From contig WBMW01003255.1 in the NCBI GenBank assembly GCA_013396635.1, positions 28,794 through 92,793 on the forward strand: a DNA stretch of 64,000 nt, read 5' to 3'. The position numbers and the translations under genes were made by a program. This document shows, piece after piece, positions 1 through 13,774 of this stretch. The stretch comes from Penelope pileata (Eukaryota; Chordata; Aves; Galliformes; Cracidae). Numbering within the stretch: the first letter of the stretch is position 1; every line of letters starts with the position of its first letter. The notes below the pieces were generated by a model that searched no databases, was not told the origin of the DNA, and worked only from the letters and a program-made list of their open reading frames with translations.

Positions 1-326
1 CATTGGGATGTTGAGGTCAGCATGGGTCTCCTGGCTTGTCCTGTGTGAGTGTTTAGATTTCTTACATACCATATGGACTTTGAGTTCCAAGAGAACAAAT
101 AATGAGTCTTTCTTTTTAAGACTTTAGAAAGACTTAGGAAGGGTATGGGACACATGCTATCAGCAGACATGCTCTGTAGAAATATCTAGTTAATTTTTAT
201 AGTACTCCTCTGCACCTTGATGGAAATTTGGACTATTTTCTGTCAGATAAGCAATGCTGGGGGGATTGAAGGAAATTAATTTTTTAGCATGTCAAGGAAT
301 ACACCTGAAGTAAAAAGACATAACAA
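1..326. other. Intergenic, no feature recognised
   Basis: AT-rich sequence without a recognisable exon, repeat or regulatory block. It ends at the reversed CR1 tail. Confidence 0.6.
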
Positions 327-505
327 AGAATCATAAAATAATTTGGCCTAGAGGGGACCTCTGGAGATCATCTTGTGCAACCGCCTGCTCAAAGCAGATC
401 CAGTTAGGTCAGGTAGCTCAGGGCCTTGTCCAGCTGAGTCTTGGACTCCTCCAAGGATAAAGATTCCACAACCTGGGCAAACAGAAGCCTTGTTATTAAA
501 AGTTA
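327..505 (-). mobile_element. CR1 LINE 3' end fragment, reverse orientation
   Basis: Read on the plus strand this is the reverse complement of a CR1 3' end. It starts with the decayed terminal repeat (agaatcataaaat), then the block for ggacctctggagatcat, then the stretch meaning 'clusters of agcagatcc', and the block tccaaggataaagattcc. CR1 copies are nearly always truncated at the 5' end, and this one keeps only the last ~180 bases. The right boundary is vague because the homology fades around 480-505. Confidence 0.8.
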
Positions 506-3500
506 GTTACCAGAGTTTTTAAAAAATTGTATAACCTTGTCTAAACCTTGTCATGAGGATGCCAAAACTACAGAGGTGCCACTGTATGTGTATGAAAGAG
601 TGGGTGAAAGGTGGCCAGGAGAAAAACCAGTGAAGTTCTTAGGGCCTATCTTAATTATTGGAGGTGTGTTGCCTTGAGACAGAGAACTACATTCTTTGTA
701 ATGCATTTGGAATGCCATAGCATGGAGTAAATGGAGTACCTGCTGGGGAGACTGGTAAATGGAAGGTCCAAAGGAACAGAACTTAGTTCTGATGAGTTTG
801 TGCTAAACCATTCATAGGGAAGACAAGAACGAAAGTTCACTTCCCACCCGAACCACAGCCTTTTTTTCCCTTAGACTGGTAATTTTGGACCTGACTCAGA
901 AACCATGAGTTACATAGGCATTCATTGCTTAGTTGGAGTTAGCCTTTAACCTTCACAGCATCTTGGTCCTGTTTGGGACTGAAAACAAAGATGGTGAAAC
1001 CTTTACCTGCTTTGCTAATCTACATCACAGGATCTTTGGGAGGGATTCCTTTGTTGTTTGTACAGTAGTTCCCTTGCATGTTACTGTAATGTTAATAGTA
1101 GTGACATTTTTCTGTATGAGATCATGCATTTCAGAATAGATAAAATGTAATAGAGATATTCCACAGTGTAAAATGTTTATTGTATAATCTGAAAAGTCTT
1201 TCTTCGTGTGATGTGTGCAGTTTTTCAGATATGTTTACTCAGTGCAGCCTATAAAATATATTTTAACCTTCCCCTTCGAAATGCATTCCACTGCATCACA
1301 ATAATATCCTTGTGAAACAAACATTTGGATTCTTTAACAACCCAAACCATCATTTCACAAGGCTTTATACAAATGAGAAACGTAGTTAAGATTTATTTAT
1401 TATGTAAAATGGCAGGGATTATTATGTTTATTACTTTTAAATTGCACAATGCTTTTACATTAGGATCAATTTTAGAACACAGGATTAGCTACTATAACTA
1501 CTGGCAGTTTGGGTGCCTTATTACCTTCTATTATATTCTGAAGTAATTTTCATTTATTTAATTTCAGCTTCTGTCATTCTCCTTTTTCAAGCCTTAATGT
1601 CTCAGTTTCTAAAAATCCAGTTGGTGTTTTCTATCTACACTGCTAAAGAAGTGCTATTATTAAGTGATTCAATGGCTTGTTTAGTCCCTTGACTATTCTG
1701 AGGCTCACTTTGCTTAATTTAACTACTGTACTCACAGCTCCCTTTCTTCTCCCCCCTCACCCGCCTCTTTTTTGTTCCTAATTGTTTTTGGAGTACTCAA
1801 CTTCCTGTGGGGAATCAGTCAGCATGCCAGACTTCAAAGAACTCTTTACAGTAGACCAGTTTGGCAATATGCTAATTTAAGCCTATTTTTATATCATTCT
1901 ACGTTGTTTCTACGCAAACAAAGACCATTTTGGACTTTAGCTAAAGAGCAAGGTCTTTGGAGGTTTTTTATTATCTCTGATCTTCTTGGAGAAAAAAAGA
2001 AAGTAACTCGTAGCCATTGGAGATGGAAAATACTCCTTGGGTTCCATGTAATGCAACCTTCTCTCATTTATTTTCTTCATTTTATTTTCTTTGTTCCGGT
2101 CCTTCAAGTGAACCCATGTGATGTGGATTGGCTTTAAATCAGGGTAATCGGAGTACAGCGCTTACTGTATGACCATGGCACTGGAAATGTGGGTATTGTG
2201 GGACTCAGCTGTAAAAATCGTTGTGAGTGCACAGACTGAAAATATGTGAAAAATGTGAACTTAATTAAACAGTTTGGACCTCTGAATTTCTAAGAACAGT
2301 GAAATAGATTCAATCTGTAAAGTTTTGAAGTGTCCTGGGCAAAATCATTGCATATATAATTGCATGCACATTTACTGATACTGTTCAATTAAGCAGTCAG
2401 GCACCTGACAGGTGACTTAAGGAAATGTGTATGAAAATGAAGTACAACTTTATTCACGCATACAGTTTAATGACTGGATTGCTTAGATGCTCCTTCTTGG
2501 ATGAAGTTACAGAGTAGTTTGGGCATAATCCAAGTAAAATAGCATGTGTTCTACTTTAACATCTCACATCATCTCACTGAAATCAATGAGGTCATAGTTC
2601 CAGGTTCATCCATAGTGGCTGTGAGCGTCGCTGAATCGTCTTGCTTTGAAGATTTGGTCTGGATCCATCACAAAGCTGTGATTACTGTTATTTATGTTAC
2701 AATAACACACAATTTATTGCCAGCTTTGTGCTTTATGCTGGTTGTAGGGTACAGGATAGATGATCTGGCAAGAAGTATAACAGGACGAGTTTTTGGACAA
2801 ATTTGAATTGGCAGAACAAGTTTGTTTTAGTTTGTTGGTTTGGATCTGGAGATCACAGCATTTTTGTAATGTTATTAGGGGGCAGTGTCTTGCAGAACCA
2901 TGACCTTGGATTTATCATCTGCTTATAGCTGAGAATCTTTAGCTTTTCAATGGGATTATTTGATGACAGAGAAAGAAATCCTTGCCAGATTCTGTAAATC
3001 TTCAGTGGAGTCAGAATCTCATTCAATGCTGCTACTGGCCATGTGTAATCGATGTCTTTGCAGTTCTTGATTATGGTAATTTCATTAGTGATACTGTTCC
3101 AAAATGGCACGGATTGATTTTTGCAAGGAGAGTCTTGTATACAAGAAAACGACAGGAATTCTTTTATTCTCATAACCATTTTTCATAATCAAACTGTGGA
3201 ATGCATTTTCGAAATGCTCTCTCCATTTAAGAAGGCACTTCTGAGCTGGAGGACTTCAGACATGAAAGAAGAGGCTACTGTGTCAGCAGAGGCTGATGGC
3301 AGAAGCTACACGCTTGTGAAGGGCACAGACAGGCCACAAAATGAAGAGTTATCAGGAATCTCTTGCATGTGACATAATTTTTCTTTAAGAAGATGGTGAA
3401 CATGAACTCAGTGTAAAGTGCTAGAACAAGGACACTTATGTGAAGGCTGTGCTTCAGGCAAGGGGGCTACAAAGTGAATTCCTCTGTTTTCTGCAGAGGG

Positions 3501-6500
3501 AGCACTGTGTGAATGCTGGAAATATCAGCGTGAAGACTAGAGCTGAAGATTTTCCAGCTACTAACTGAATACTTATCTTGAACTTGTGGTCCAGAAATCA
3601 TACTGAATTTGTAGGGATTACCACAAACTGAGGTCTGGCCCTTTGGAGAGTCAAAGACTGATCTACTGCTGTGATTTGTGATGCTGCTTTTTTGGATGAG
3701 TGTCATCTAAAGGCAGTCTGTTGGTTCACAGTCTCAGTTGAAAAAAGGAAAATAGGTTGGGTAATTCCCAAATGGAATTTTATTTGGGTTTTCCTACTAC
3801 AAGGGATAAATGAAGAAGACATGTAACCTGTATTTTCTTTTTAAGTGGGATTTATCTCCTTGAGTTCTTATAAGAAATAATAAATATTGGTAGATTTTAA
3901 AGTGAAAGCATAATTTTTTAATATTAGATTGAAAAACAGTAAAGCATTTTTTTTGACTTTTCCAGACTATCTTTCAATTATTTTCTTATAGTCAAAACTA
4001 CTATCTTAACTCTGTCCATCTGGTAAACAGCTTCAGACTTGCTAAAATAGAATTTCTTGATAGATATACTAGTTGATGTTCATATACATTGCTTCAGTGC
4101 AGTGTTTCTTTAAGAAATGGTCTCTTATACATTTAACAAAACTTACAAGGTGGAGTGATGCCTGCATAATCAAAAGATCAAACTATAATAATGTCTTTGG
4201 AAATGGAAGATAGCAGACTCTCCAGTAGCCCTCATTAGTGGAATTATATAGTTATAGCTAAGAAAATTATCTGAATACTACAGATGGTTCAATGGCTTCT
4301 TAGTGCAGGGACAGAAAAAAAATTCGTAAGCAAAACATGCTGGGAATGACTAAATGGAAAATGTGATTTTTTTTTTCTGACTCCAAGTAGAAGCAGCAGA
4401 AACGGCTCCAAGTCAAAATGTCAGATTCAGATAGCTGCAGACCTTGAGGCTAATGAGATCTGGATCTGTATTTTGTAGCTTGGATCCATAGTTTAAAGTG
4501 AATTTGAGATCTAAATTTATATGTGTGATGCAGTTTAATATCATTTGAGTTTTTGGTTCTGGTTCCAAAAAGCTCTTAAAGTGATCTGAGGAGATTCTGA
4601 AGAAGGAAATAGAATGTATTTCTTATATTTTGCCTGAGCATAAAATGAGATAGATGTCATATTCTTTATGAACATGAATGTACAAAAGAAGTGGCTGTAT
4701 TGTAGAAGCATAGGAGAGTAAAACAACTTCTTTCGTAGTAAAAGTTTAGGTCTTGTCCAGTAGATGTTTGTTGTTATTTATTGAATTTTGCTGTATTGAT
4801 TTCTGTAACTCTGACCATTTATCTTTCTACTGCAACACACATTTCAGTAAAAACTCTTCTGGGGGCAAAAGGCCAGAATGAAGTCTTTGCATGGCTTATC
4901 TCTAAAGTAGGAAGTGAGAGACTCAGAAGTTGCACCTACAAAAACCAGTGGGGACTCTTTGATGTCTCTCTTAATGTGCTGGGTTTAGATTACTTTGTGA
5001 GTACAAAAAGGGTGAAAGGTTTGAGGTTACTTTCAACTAACTCTTAGGATCATGGTTTGTCCATGGGGTAGTTTTTAATGGAGCAGATGCAAGGGGATGG
5101 TCTATCAGATGTAGTGTCTTGAGGCTGAAATTCAGCATCTGTCCACAATAAACTTGAACAATCCAAAGATTTGTGATCTTACTTTCAAAATCATACTTGT
5201 TTAAAAAAAAAAAAAAGGTTACTGCATGGGATATATATTTCTTCAGTTTTTGAGTTCTTTCAAGATATTTTCTGTAACTCAAAGTACAGGATCTCACCTT
5301 TTAATTTTCTGCTAATTATGCAGATGGCTCCAAGATGTCTTAATGTAGAACACTAAATAACATAAAGTGCAAGATAATGTCATGGGAGTATACTGTGTGA
5401 TGCAAGGGATTTAGCAGGCACCACTCAGTCCTGGAGTCTTGAAGTACACTTAGGAGCATTCCTGCTCTGTAACAATCAGTTAGTAGTTTCTTTGTTCACC
5501 ATCTCCTGTATTATCCATAAGTTTCTGCTGAAATAGAGATTTGTAAAAAGAAGAATTTTAGGGCTAAAGCCTTTAATTCAGTTCTTGCATTCTTTAAGTA
5601 TTACTATTTGCAGCTGAGCCCACTAGTTTTATTTTGAAGCAAATTTCTTCCATAGCAAACAAAGTAATGTGATAATATTTAAATTATTGTGAGGGATTTT
5701 AAGACAAATAACACTTTGGTGAGTTTTGCATAGGTCAAGAGCGTGCAAATTCAGTTACTGTGGGTCATCTCATTTATGCCAACAGCAATAACATGATTCA
5801 GAGGTCAAGCCTTAGAATGAGGGCAAAATTCTGTCCCTTAGTTCATCTATTGCTTTTGCTCTTGGCCTTCCATCTGTATAGGATAATAGAATATAGTGTC
5901 CATAGATTTGCATTGTTCTAACATTGTTCTAATTTAAACCACAGTTTCTAATAATCTACCAATCCTACTACATGTTTATTTTTGCAACAGGACCAATTTG
6001 ACAACTTGCATCTTTCACTGTTAGATGTTCCCTAAACACCATTAAGTGATGCTCTTCCACTACTGAAATGACGCTGTCGTATTAACTTCGTTGATTAAGA
6101 TATCAAGGTGGGTTGTCTTTAATGAGGTGCATTGTAATTAATTGGGTGCATTGTCTTCAGTTATGATGTAAGGGTTTCAACTCATAGATAATTATTTAGG
6201 GGGTTCGGTTAAGCTGATGTTATTGCAGTATTACTGACAAGTGGAAAAATATACTGAAATGTACAAACAAAAAATAGGAAAATTGATCCTTTTAGACCTA
6301 ATGCTGATAGGAAGCCTAAAGCTCTCATCAAGATTTCCTTTGCAATCTGAAATAACTATTAAAATCAGTCTACGTTGGATATGTAACTATGTAACTTGGA
6401 TCAGAACCTAGCCTTGAATATTCCACTTGTTTCTCCACTCTATTCATAAGGGGAGTTGAAAATTTCAGGTTTTTGGGTTTTTTTTCCAATTAGAAGTGTT

Positions 6501-9500
6501 ACTTTTTCACTGTATGGATAAATGGATTAAGGATTTGCCAGGCCAATTTTGCAGTTTGCTTTCAAGAAATTCACAAACCTTTAAAATGTCATATTGCTCT
6601 TATACTTTACAGTGTCTTATAAAGATTCTAGCTTGGGAAGGGATGCATATTATTTATTACTTTCCTATATATCTTGACTTCAAATATTTAAATCTGCTAA
6701 TTACTGAGGAAAAAAGACAGCTGTGATTTCTGAATTACTTAAAAAATCAAAGAAAATTTACAGGTTAGGAATTTGTTAGTATGGTGACAATGAACCCTGG
6801 ATAATTATAGACTAAAATTATGGGCTAATTATATAGGCTGAAATTCTGCCTCTTAGATCCATTTTGAACAAACTGTATATTTAAGAATCTTCTATTATCT
6901 ACTTATATATCTCTTGTTTGTTGTTGTCCTCTTCCTGACACTAAGAGAAGTAGAGGAGAAAGGACTTTAAACATTTTCAGAACTGCAGAGAATATTTCAT
7001 GTGTTGGAACACAAAGGGACAGATCTCTTGCACAGAAGGATAAATCTAGCTCTCGCAGAAGAGGACCTGGGGAGGTTATGAAGATCTTCCCGACTTGAAG
7101 GAAATTATGTAGGGACACCAAGCAGACTTCAATTCCCACCTTGTCATTGTCATTGACCTGTTTTTTCCGCCCCTCCCCCCCCACCCCATGTAATGCTGTC
7201 ATTATTTTTAGATTTCCAAAATTCTTATGTAGTGGCCACCATATTCAACAGACTATTTGAATATGGATTGTTTCTTAATTGAAGCTAAGCTAGGGCACTA
7301 ATTAATCCCTTTTCTACAGTTTTGTAATGAGTTGGCTAGCTTACAAGTGCCACTGACCTCTAATGGATGGAATCAGAACTGTTCAGTCATTTGTCATGTC
7401 TCACAGGGCACAACTCATGGCGAATCTGCTTTAATAGTAAGGACTTGTGCTATTGGGTCAGGGGAATCTAAATTCAAGCTCAGCTACTGCCAGGAATTTC
7501 TGATCTGTTGTGGTCTCCAGCTCACGAGTAGGGTGTCATTAGCAAGCTCAAACTAGTGAGCAGCTACTCACAGGAATGAGTTAATGCTCGTTACTTTACC
7601 CACCACTGTAAGAAAGTTTGCAGTCTGTCCACAGTAACAAATGTGAAGCTGTAGGTGGTGAGAAATACAAACAGCATTTCTGAGCTATTATAAAATTCAA
7701 GATTTTTGGTGAAAAGAGCTCTTTATTATGTCTCTGTTTGTTGTGGGCTAGCTAGCAGTGATTCACGGAATATTATTGTACACCTGATTTTAGTAGTTAC
7801 CCATTACATCATGTTAACATATTTCAGTAAGTAATCAATTCACTTTCTGGTATGCTGCTTTAATTCAGGCTTCATTCTTTGCCTGGTATTTATTTGGAGA
7901 GGTGTGTTGTCCATCTTTCAATAAGATCGTGCTGCCCTCTTAGCCGTAGCCATTTTAGGATAAAATGTTTAATAAGATTTGCATTTAAAAAATGAACTAA
8001 AAGAACTGGACCCCCTCCAGCGAGAAACAAGTAATTATATCATTTGTATTGCAAAACAGGAACAGCTATAAAACATCAGTATACTTTTTAAGAAGATTGA
8101 TATTCTTAAGAAACATTACATTACATATTAAATGACAGGCCAGGCAGAGGGGAGAAGCTCTCTGCAGGGCAAGTAACCCATAGAAATATAGGCTGAGGCA
8201 TGGCTTTTACTTTGGGTTCTGTTTAATCAAGAACTCGTAATTTACTGCTTCTAGTTTATCCTTTTTGCTGTCTTGGTATCCCTATTATGAAAGCTAGAGA
8301 GGGACATTATTAGCATGTGATGAGAAGAATTTTTTGGTAGATTTGTCCCAGAAGACCTTCCAAGGGTTGCATAACACATACAGAAGTCTTTTGTCTGGTT
8401 AGTTTATCATAGATATCTTCCCTCTACCCCTGCCAAAATATAATCATTGAAATTTTTATCTGTATAACTGTGCAAAAAGTGACATAACTAAGGTATACTT
8501 TGAGATGTTGGTTAATATGACAAAAGATACATTATTTAGCTTCGACCTTCCTGGGCTTAAAATCTCTTGTTCTAAGTAAAGATATAGGAATTGTTATTCC
8601 TCTCTGGTTGGATGACTGAACCGGTTTAAACAGTCTTCAGGCAAAGTACTGTTTGTGCTAAAATTCATGTAACATTTTGTGAATCTCAAACAGGAATGCT
8701 CATCAGTTTTCCAAATACTTGTGAATAATATGTAATCTTGTGAACTAGAATCATGAGTGTTTGGCATTTTATTAATGAAAATATTCCCAAATCAGTGTCT
8801 GTTATCTTGTTTAAATATTCAGGAACTTATATCCTTCTAGACCATTTGCCAAAGTTGTTAGGTGAGTGTTAATAAATTAATATGTTAATTAAATCAGTAT
8901 CTCTGTGTGGAGTTTATTGCTGTTTGTTTTGCATCTCTTTTAAATAAGGCTTTTCAAGCTTTTATTTTCGTGTGTAGCAAACTTTACATTAGAGTTGGTC
9001 AATCTGTTCTCATATTGGCAGAAGGGGATTTTCATTGATTGTTTTCTCTGTATTTGCCTTTTTTCCTCCTTCTCTAAACCCTAGTGCTGTAATGCAGAAG
9101 ATTTATTGTCAATGATTTATTAAAATGTAATTCTAAGGTGACTCCTTATCATGAAAGTAATCTGCAGGCTATCTTTGTTTAAACTTGCAACCCGCTTTGT
9201 CAAAGAAAACAGCCTATGAAATTTTCATTATAATAGACAGGTTTTTATAATGAACTGGGAAAAAGCTATTATGATCAAAAAAACAAATTGTTAGGAAACT
9301 TATGCATTGAAACAATATGCTCATTAATCGCAATTTTTTGGGGAGGGTGAACAATTCTGGATAATGGTTACATTTCTCAGTCTTATAAATTAGTTTGAAT
9401 TACCCAATACCACTTAATTTTTCCCTGGGAAAGCTTCTGCTTGCCCGAGCAATATTATAACTGCTAATTCAATTACACTGAAATTGTTTAATAGAAAATA

Positions 9501-11538
9501 TAATTGCTTATTCATACAGAATACCCATTAAAGAAGTGCAAAGGCCTATACCCTAGGGTTACTGCATATTAGTACTTTGGGAATTCAAACAGAAATGCTG
9601 GGTAGGGAAGGTGCTGACTGATCTTTAATTGTTCATCACCTGCCTCCAAAATAATATGAATGGACCCAAACTAAATGACCACTCATTACAAGTTTCAATT
9701 TAGGAGCTTGGCTGGGGTCAGCAGATTGCTTATGCTGATCGCAATGATTTGAAGTTGTGATTACCATAAGCAATTTAAATTTTATTGATCTACCCTTCTG
9801 AAAGTTGTAATTGAGCATAGATGTTGGACCCGTAGCTCTCCAAACTAAATTGTACTCTGAAGCCCTTGCTGGATTACTGCAGGAATCAATAAGCAGTCAG
9901 TCACATTAACAATGAAATAGCTCCATTAACATACAGTGCTACTGGTGAAACTTTATTTAGGAGGGGTGTTAGTTCACTTCATTGTTTTATCAATGAATTT
10001 CAGTTGTACAGGGAAAAGTATAGCTTGTGTACGCCTAATGAGCTTGCATAATGATAATCTTATATGCTTTAACTATGAGTCTTTTTATGGGAGAGAAAGA
10101 TGATATTTTTCTGTGACAGATTTTCTTTATTATGAGCAGAGGAACTGTGTAACTGGAATTACAATTTGTTAACTGTGATACACTGAAGTAATTTGGATGC
10201 CAAAGAATTTTCTACTGTTACATGTGTTTACTATTAGTGGGTTTCAGACAAAAGGCCATGTCTCAAAGAAGAACAAAGACACATAGTGCATTTGTCATTT
10301 ATATGTACTTGGAACTTCCAAGTGGAGTTTAGGCAAGGGTTTAGGAGGTTGACCACTAAAGTTTTCTGCTCCTCCGTGTCATCTCTGAGATGAGAACAGT
10401 CACCAGAAAAAGGCAGACTGTTCTTTCATAAAATAGACAATAGAAACAACACAGAGGGATATAGTAAGATGGATTACAGACCTGTCTAGATCGTGTGATA
10501 TGTTTTTTTTCTATTGAAAAAGTGACTCAAAATTTTGGAATTGGAGTTTTGGAAAGATCTAGACTGTTAGTACTATGGCATGGCTTGAACTACAGAAGAA
10601 TCTTTGAATAAAACTCTCATGCATCCCTTCATGCTTTATCTCTGTTTCCACTGCATCTGCTACCTGAGTTTTTCATGACTTTAACTCACTACAATCCTAT
10701 TTACTACCTACAAGCCACAGATATACACAGAGTGCCTCTCTTCCCTCTGTACTAGGTTTTAAGTGATTGACTTGATTGGCAATGGTATTGTGCTAATTGA
10801 GTGGTTTTAATTGAGTAATCTTGGATTTGGGAAAGTGCCATCATTGTATTCACAAAAATGGTAGCTCTAGAACCATAATGATCAGCACTTTATGCTCATA
10901 AATTATGTAAATGTGTATCTCTGTACTACCTAAGGAGCTGTTGTTTCTGTAATATCCCAGACAATTCTATTGGCAACATAATCATGATGAAATGAAAGAC
11001 ACTAGTGTATTGGGCCTGGTTTAGAGACTGATGAAAACCATAGCCATTAGATATAATGCTTACTTTTCGGGATCAAAAGACATCTCTCCTAGTGAAAGGA
11101 TTCACATGTTTTTGAAAAGGGTTAATGCCATCATCTCTGGCTATGATGTTACAGATCAACATTGAGAGCATCAGCACTGGATTATCACCCTCACATCCCC
11201 CTTTACTTGAATACCTCTCACAGAACACTGCAATTTCAGAACTTCAGTACTAAAAAAAATTGTAGTCTTAGTGTTATAAACACTTCACAGGCAAAATGCC
11301 TAACATCTATCTATGCAGAGCTGTCACAACTATGTGTGCAATAAAACTTATTCCTTAAAATTTTGCAGTAGATCAGCTTTTGTAGTCAAGAACATGCTTC
11401 AAATCAGTGAGACCACCCCTAAGGGGTATAAGAATCCTACGGTGAAGAGCATTCACAGCCTTTTTCTGGAAATATACTCCTGAATTTTGATATGAACAGT
11501 GCAGGGGTATTTTTTTTACTGTAGGGAAGTTGAACAGG

Positions 11539-11559
11539 TTTTTTTTTTTTTTTTTTTTT
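11539..11559 (+). repeat. Homopolymer T21
   Basis: Twenty-one consecutive T residues follow a shorter T9 run 25 bases earlier. No retrocopy body or target duplication could be recognised beside it on either strand. Confidence 0.95.
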
Positions 11560-12660
11560 GGCAGTTATAACAACAAAAACCAATACTTTGTCTTCCTACA
11601 GGTGTGAAAATAATTCATGATATTTTTGATGCCTTTTCAGGAATTCATTATTTTGTCCAGGTTTCTACCGTCATTTGCCACATCCTCAGTGAGATGACAG
11701 ACTGTTTTTTCCAAGATTTTGTTTTCACCAGGACTCTAATGAATGTGTGTGTTCTCTGATCCAATTCTTGGAATTCCTCTCATTCGCCAATGCAGTTGGT
11801 ATGGTTTATGTGAGGTTTGTCTTCAGGCCCACATCTAGTTTATAGAAACTCATGCAGATGATAAGTGAAAGAAGAACACATACATTGTCATACCTTCATC
11901 TGCGGCAGTGTTGTTATCCTAGGGATCCATGTGTAACAAAAATATATTCTACATAAATACAATTTCTCTATCAGCTTCTGACATAGAGGAGACACAGGCC
12001 AATGAAAGACATGACATTGATTCATAAGAGGCTTAATAAGATGTTTATGAATGTATTACACCCAAAAATAGACCGAGTTGATATTTATATGTGAAATATC
12101 AGCAAGAATAATATTCAGTGAAAACTGTCTAGTTTAGATTACTGTTCTTTGGAGAAGATATTATACTTATTAGAAGACTTAAGTATTTATAAACTGTAAG
12201 ATCGCTCATGAAATTGAAAATCAGATGCAGACTCAGTTTTCTAAAGGGATTTTTGAATGTGGTGTTCTACTGCTAATATATTTCTTACAGGAAATCTGAG
12301 AAAAACATGTCTGATTGATCTATATCCTATATAAACTGTCATGCATCAAGAAAATTTCACATGTACTGTCTAAGTGTTATATTGAAGGGATGAAGAGTTC
12401 TCTGTCATGATAGCCTGATTATGAGATATTATATATCAAATTACATTGAGGAAAGAAGATTCTCTTTTAATGCTTGAGATTCTGATCTCTCTATCATTCT
12501 CTTTTATGTGAAAGTGCTTTGGGTTTTGAGGTCATTTCTGATAGGATCTCTAACAAAAAAAAAAAAAGATTAAATCCCTGTAATTGAGAGCCCTTTATAC
12601 TAAAAACAATTAATTTTTGTGATCCATTTAATTTTTACTTGTTTTAAGCACCATCATAAA

Positions 12661-12701
12661 CATCTGCCACCTGGCATAAAAATTGCTTCATATGGCAGGT
12701 G
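12661..12701. promoter_or_regulatory. Cluster of four E-boxes in intergenic DNA
   Basis: Four CANNTG words fall within 41 bases: CATCTG (12661), CACCTG (12668), CATATG (12689) and CAGGTG (12696). The surrounding 12600-12830 stretch is free of recognised repeats and reads like non-coding sequence under constraint. bHLH proteins bind such words, but no binding can be shown from sequence alone. Confidence 0.2.
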
Positions 12702-13302
12702 TGGAGACGAGATTTACTTAAAAGTTCTTTGTCTTTGATATTTTCCCCTGCTGTATTTTCCAGTGGAGTAATTTGAACCTGATGCCATTTAAATAACCAT
12801 TTACTGCCATAATGAAAGAATACAGTTAAAAATACATAAAGTAATTGCTGTCATTCCAGTGTAAGAATACAGCAGTAGGCATAATAGAACAAATCATCTT
12901 CAGTCTAGCTTGGCCTCCTGCTGTAATATTGGCCAACAATTTGATTGTTCAGCAATTAATAAAAAGCTTTCCATCTCTTTTATTAACCTGGACAAAAAAG
13001 TTTTCTGTCACTAGATAGTGCTGGAAATCCTGGATCAGGGTGCTGATGGTGCTCTGTTTTTGAATTATCCACAAAATGACAATGAGTTTTGTGCTGCTCT
13101 CTGAAAAGCAGAATACATACATGGAGCCTCCTTCCCATGAGCTGCAACCTGCTCTGTTCCACATGATCCTTCCCTTACATAATTTCTTTGTGTTCTTTTA
13201 TTGCCATCAGAAATCCAAAGCAATTTATAGAGAAAGATAAAGCCTTCCCATTGAAATTGCAGCAGTGTTGGATAGCAAACATAACAGTTGGAGGGAAAAA
13301 TG

Positions 13303-13482
13303 AGGTTGATACAGCACTGGAACAAGCTGCCTAGAGAGATTGTGGAGTTTCCTTCTCTGGAGATGTTCAAAACCAGCCTGGATGCTTTCTTGGATAGCCT
13401 ACTGTAGGGAACCTGCTTTAGCAGGGGAATTGGACTTGATGATCTCCAGAGGTCCCTTCCAACCCCTATGATTCTATGATTC
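13303..13482 (+). mobile_element. CR1 LINE 3' tail fragment
   Basis: The segment carries the C-terminal end of CR1 ORF2 and the short 3' UTR: acactggaac-type block (agcactggaacaagctgcc), a segment encoding the degraded EMFKTSLDAFL-like end, the words ttggacttgatgatctccag and ggtcccttccaac, and the terminal ATTCTATGATTCT repeat. It is 5' truncated, and no complete frame remains. It belongs to the same broad subfamily as the copy at 34.6-35.9 kb (shared gaacctgcttnagcagg). It lies 300 bases before a second, longer CR1 in the same orientation. Confidence 0.85.
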
Positions 13483-13774
13483 TTCTGCTTATCTTTTCCC
13501 TACCTTGTCTCCCTTCGCATCATTGCATACTTTTTGTATGGAAATTTAGGAAAGAAAGCTATTTTCTTTTGTCTTTCCCATGAGACTTCTGATGTCTATA
13601 GTGGAATCATCTCATAAGATTATCTGTTCTTGCAAAATTTGAAACATCTTGAGCAAAGGAGCTCATCTGAACAGTTCAATGTGCAAAATTTTTTTCTGAG
13701 TCTGCTAGATCCATTTGAACTTAATGAAAATCTAAGACTACACGAATAGTTAAGAACATTTGCAAGAAGCTCTA
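13483..13774. other. Spacer between two CR1 copies
   Basis: About 290 bases separate the end of one CR1 from the recognisable start of the next. Nothing is identifiable in it. It may include very old CR1 sequence, since the next copy's left boundary is not sharp. Confidence 0.5.

Larger units (their letters stand above)
506..13302. other. Intergenic AT-rich DNA, no gene recognised
   Basis: No open frame here resembles a known protein. The longest (1772-2137) begins with TTG, is rich in aromatic residues, as AT-rich chance frames are, and has no plausible splice context. Two parts look like possible conserved non-coding DNA: 8850-9560, with many TAAT/ATTA words and few CpG, and 12600-12830, with the E-box cluster. 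Homopolymer T21 is at 11539. Confidence 0.6.

Noticed and set aside
1772..2137. 121-codon open frame on plus strand
   Set aside because: It starts with TTG, is rich in Phe, Leu and Trp as expected of AT-rich chance frames, shows no domain and has no neighbouring splice pattern.
11539..11559. T21 as the reverse poly(A) tail of a processed pseudogene
   Set aside because: No gene-like body or target-site duplication was recognised to its right on the minus strand.
13065..13370. 101-codon minus-strand frame
   Set aside because: It partly overlaps the CR1 tail in antisense, and the rest has no similarity to anything known.
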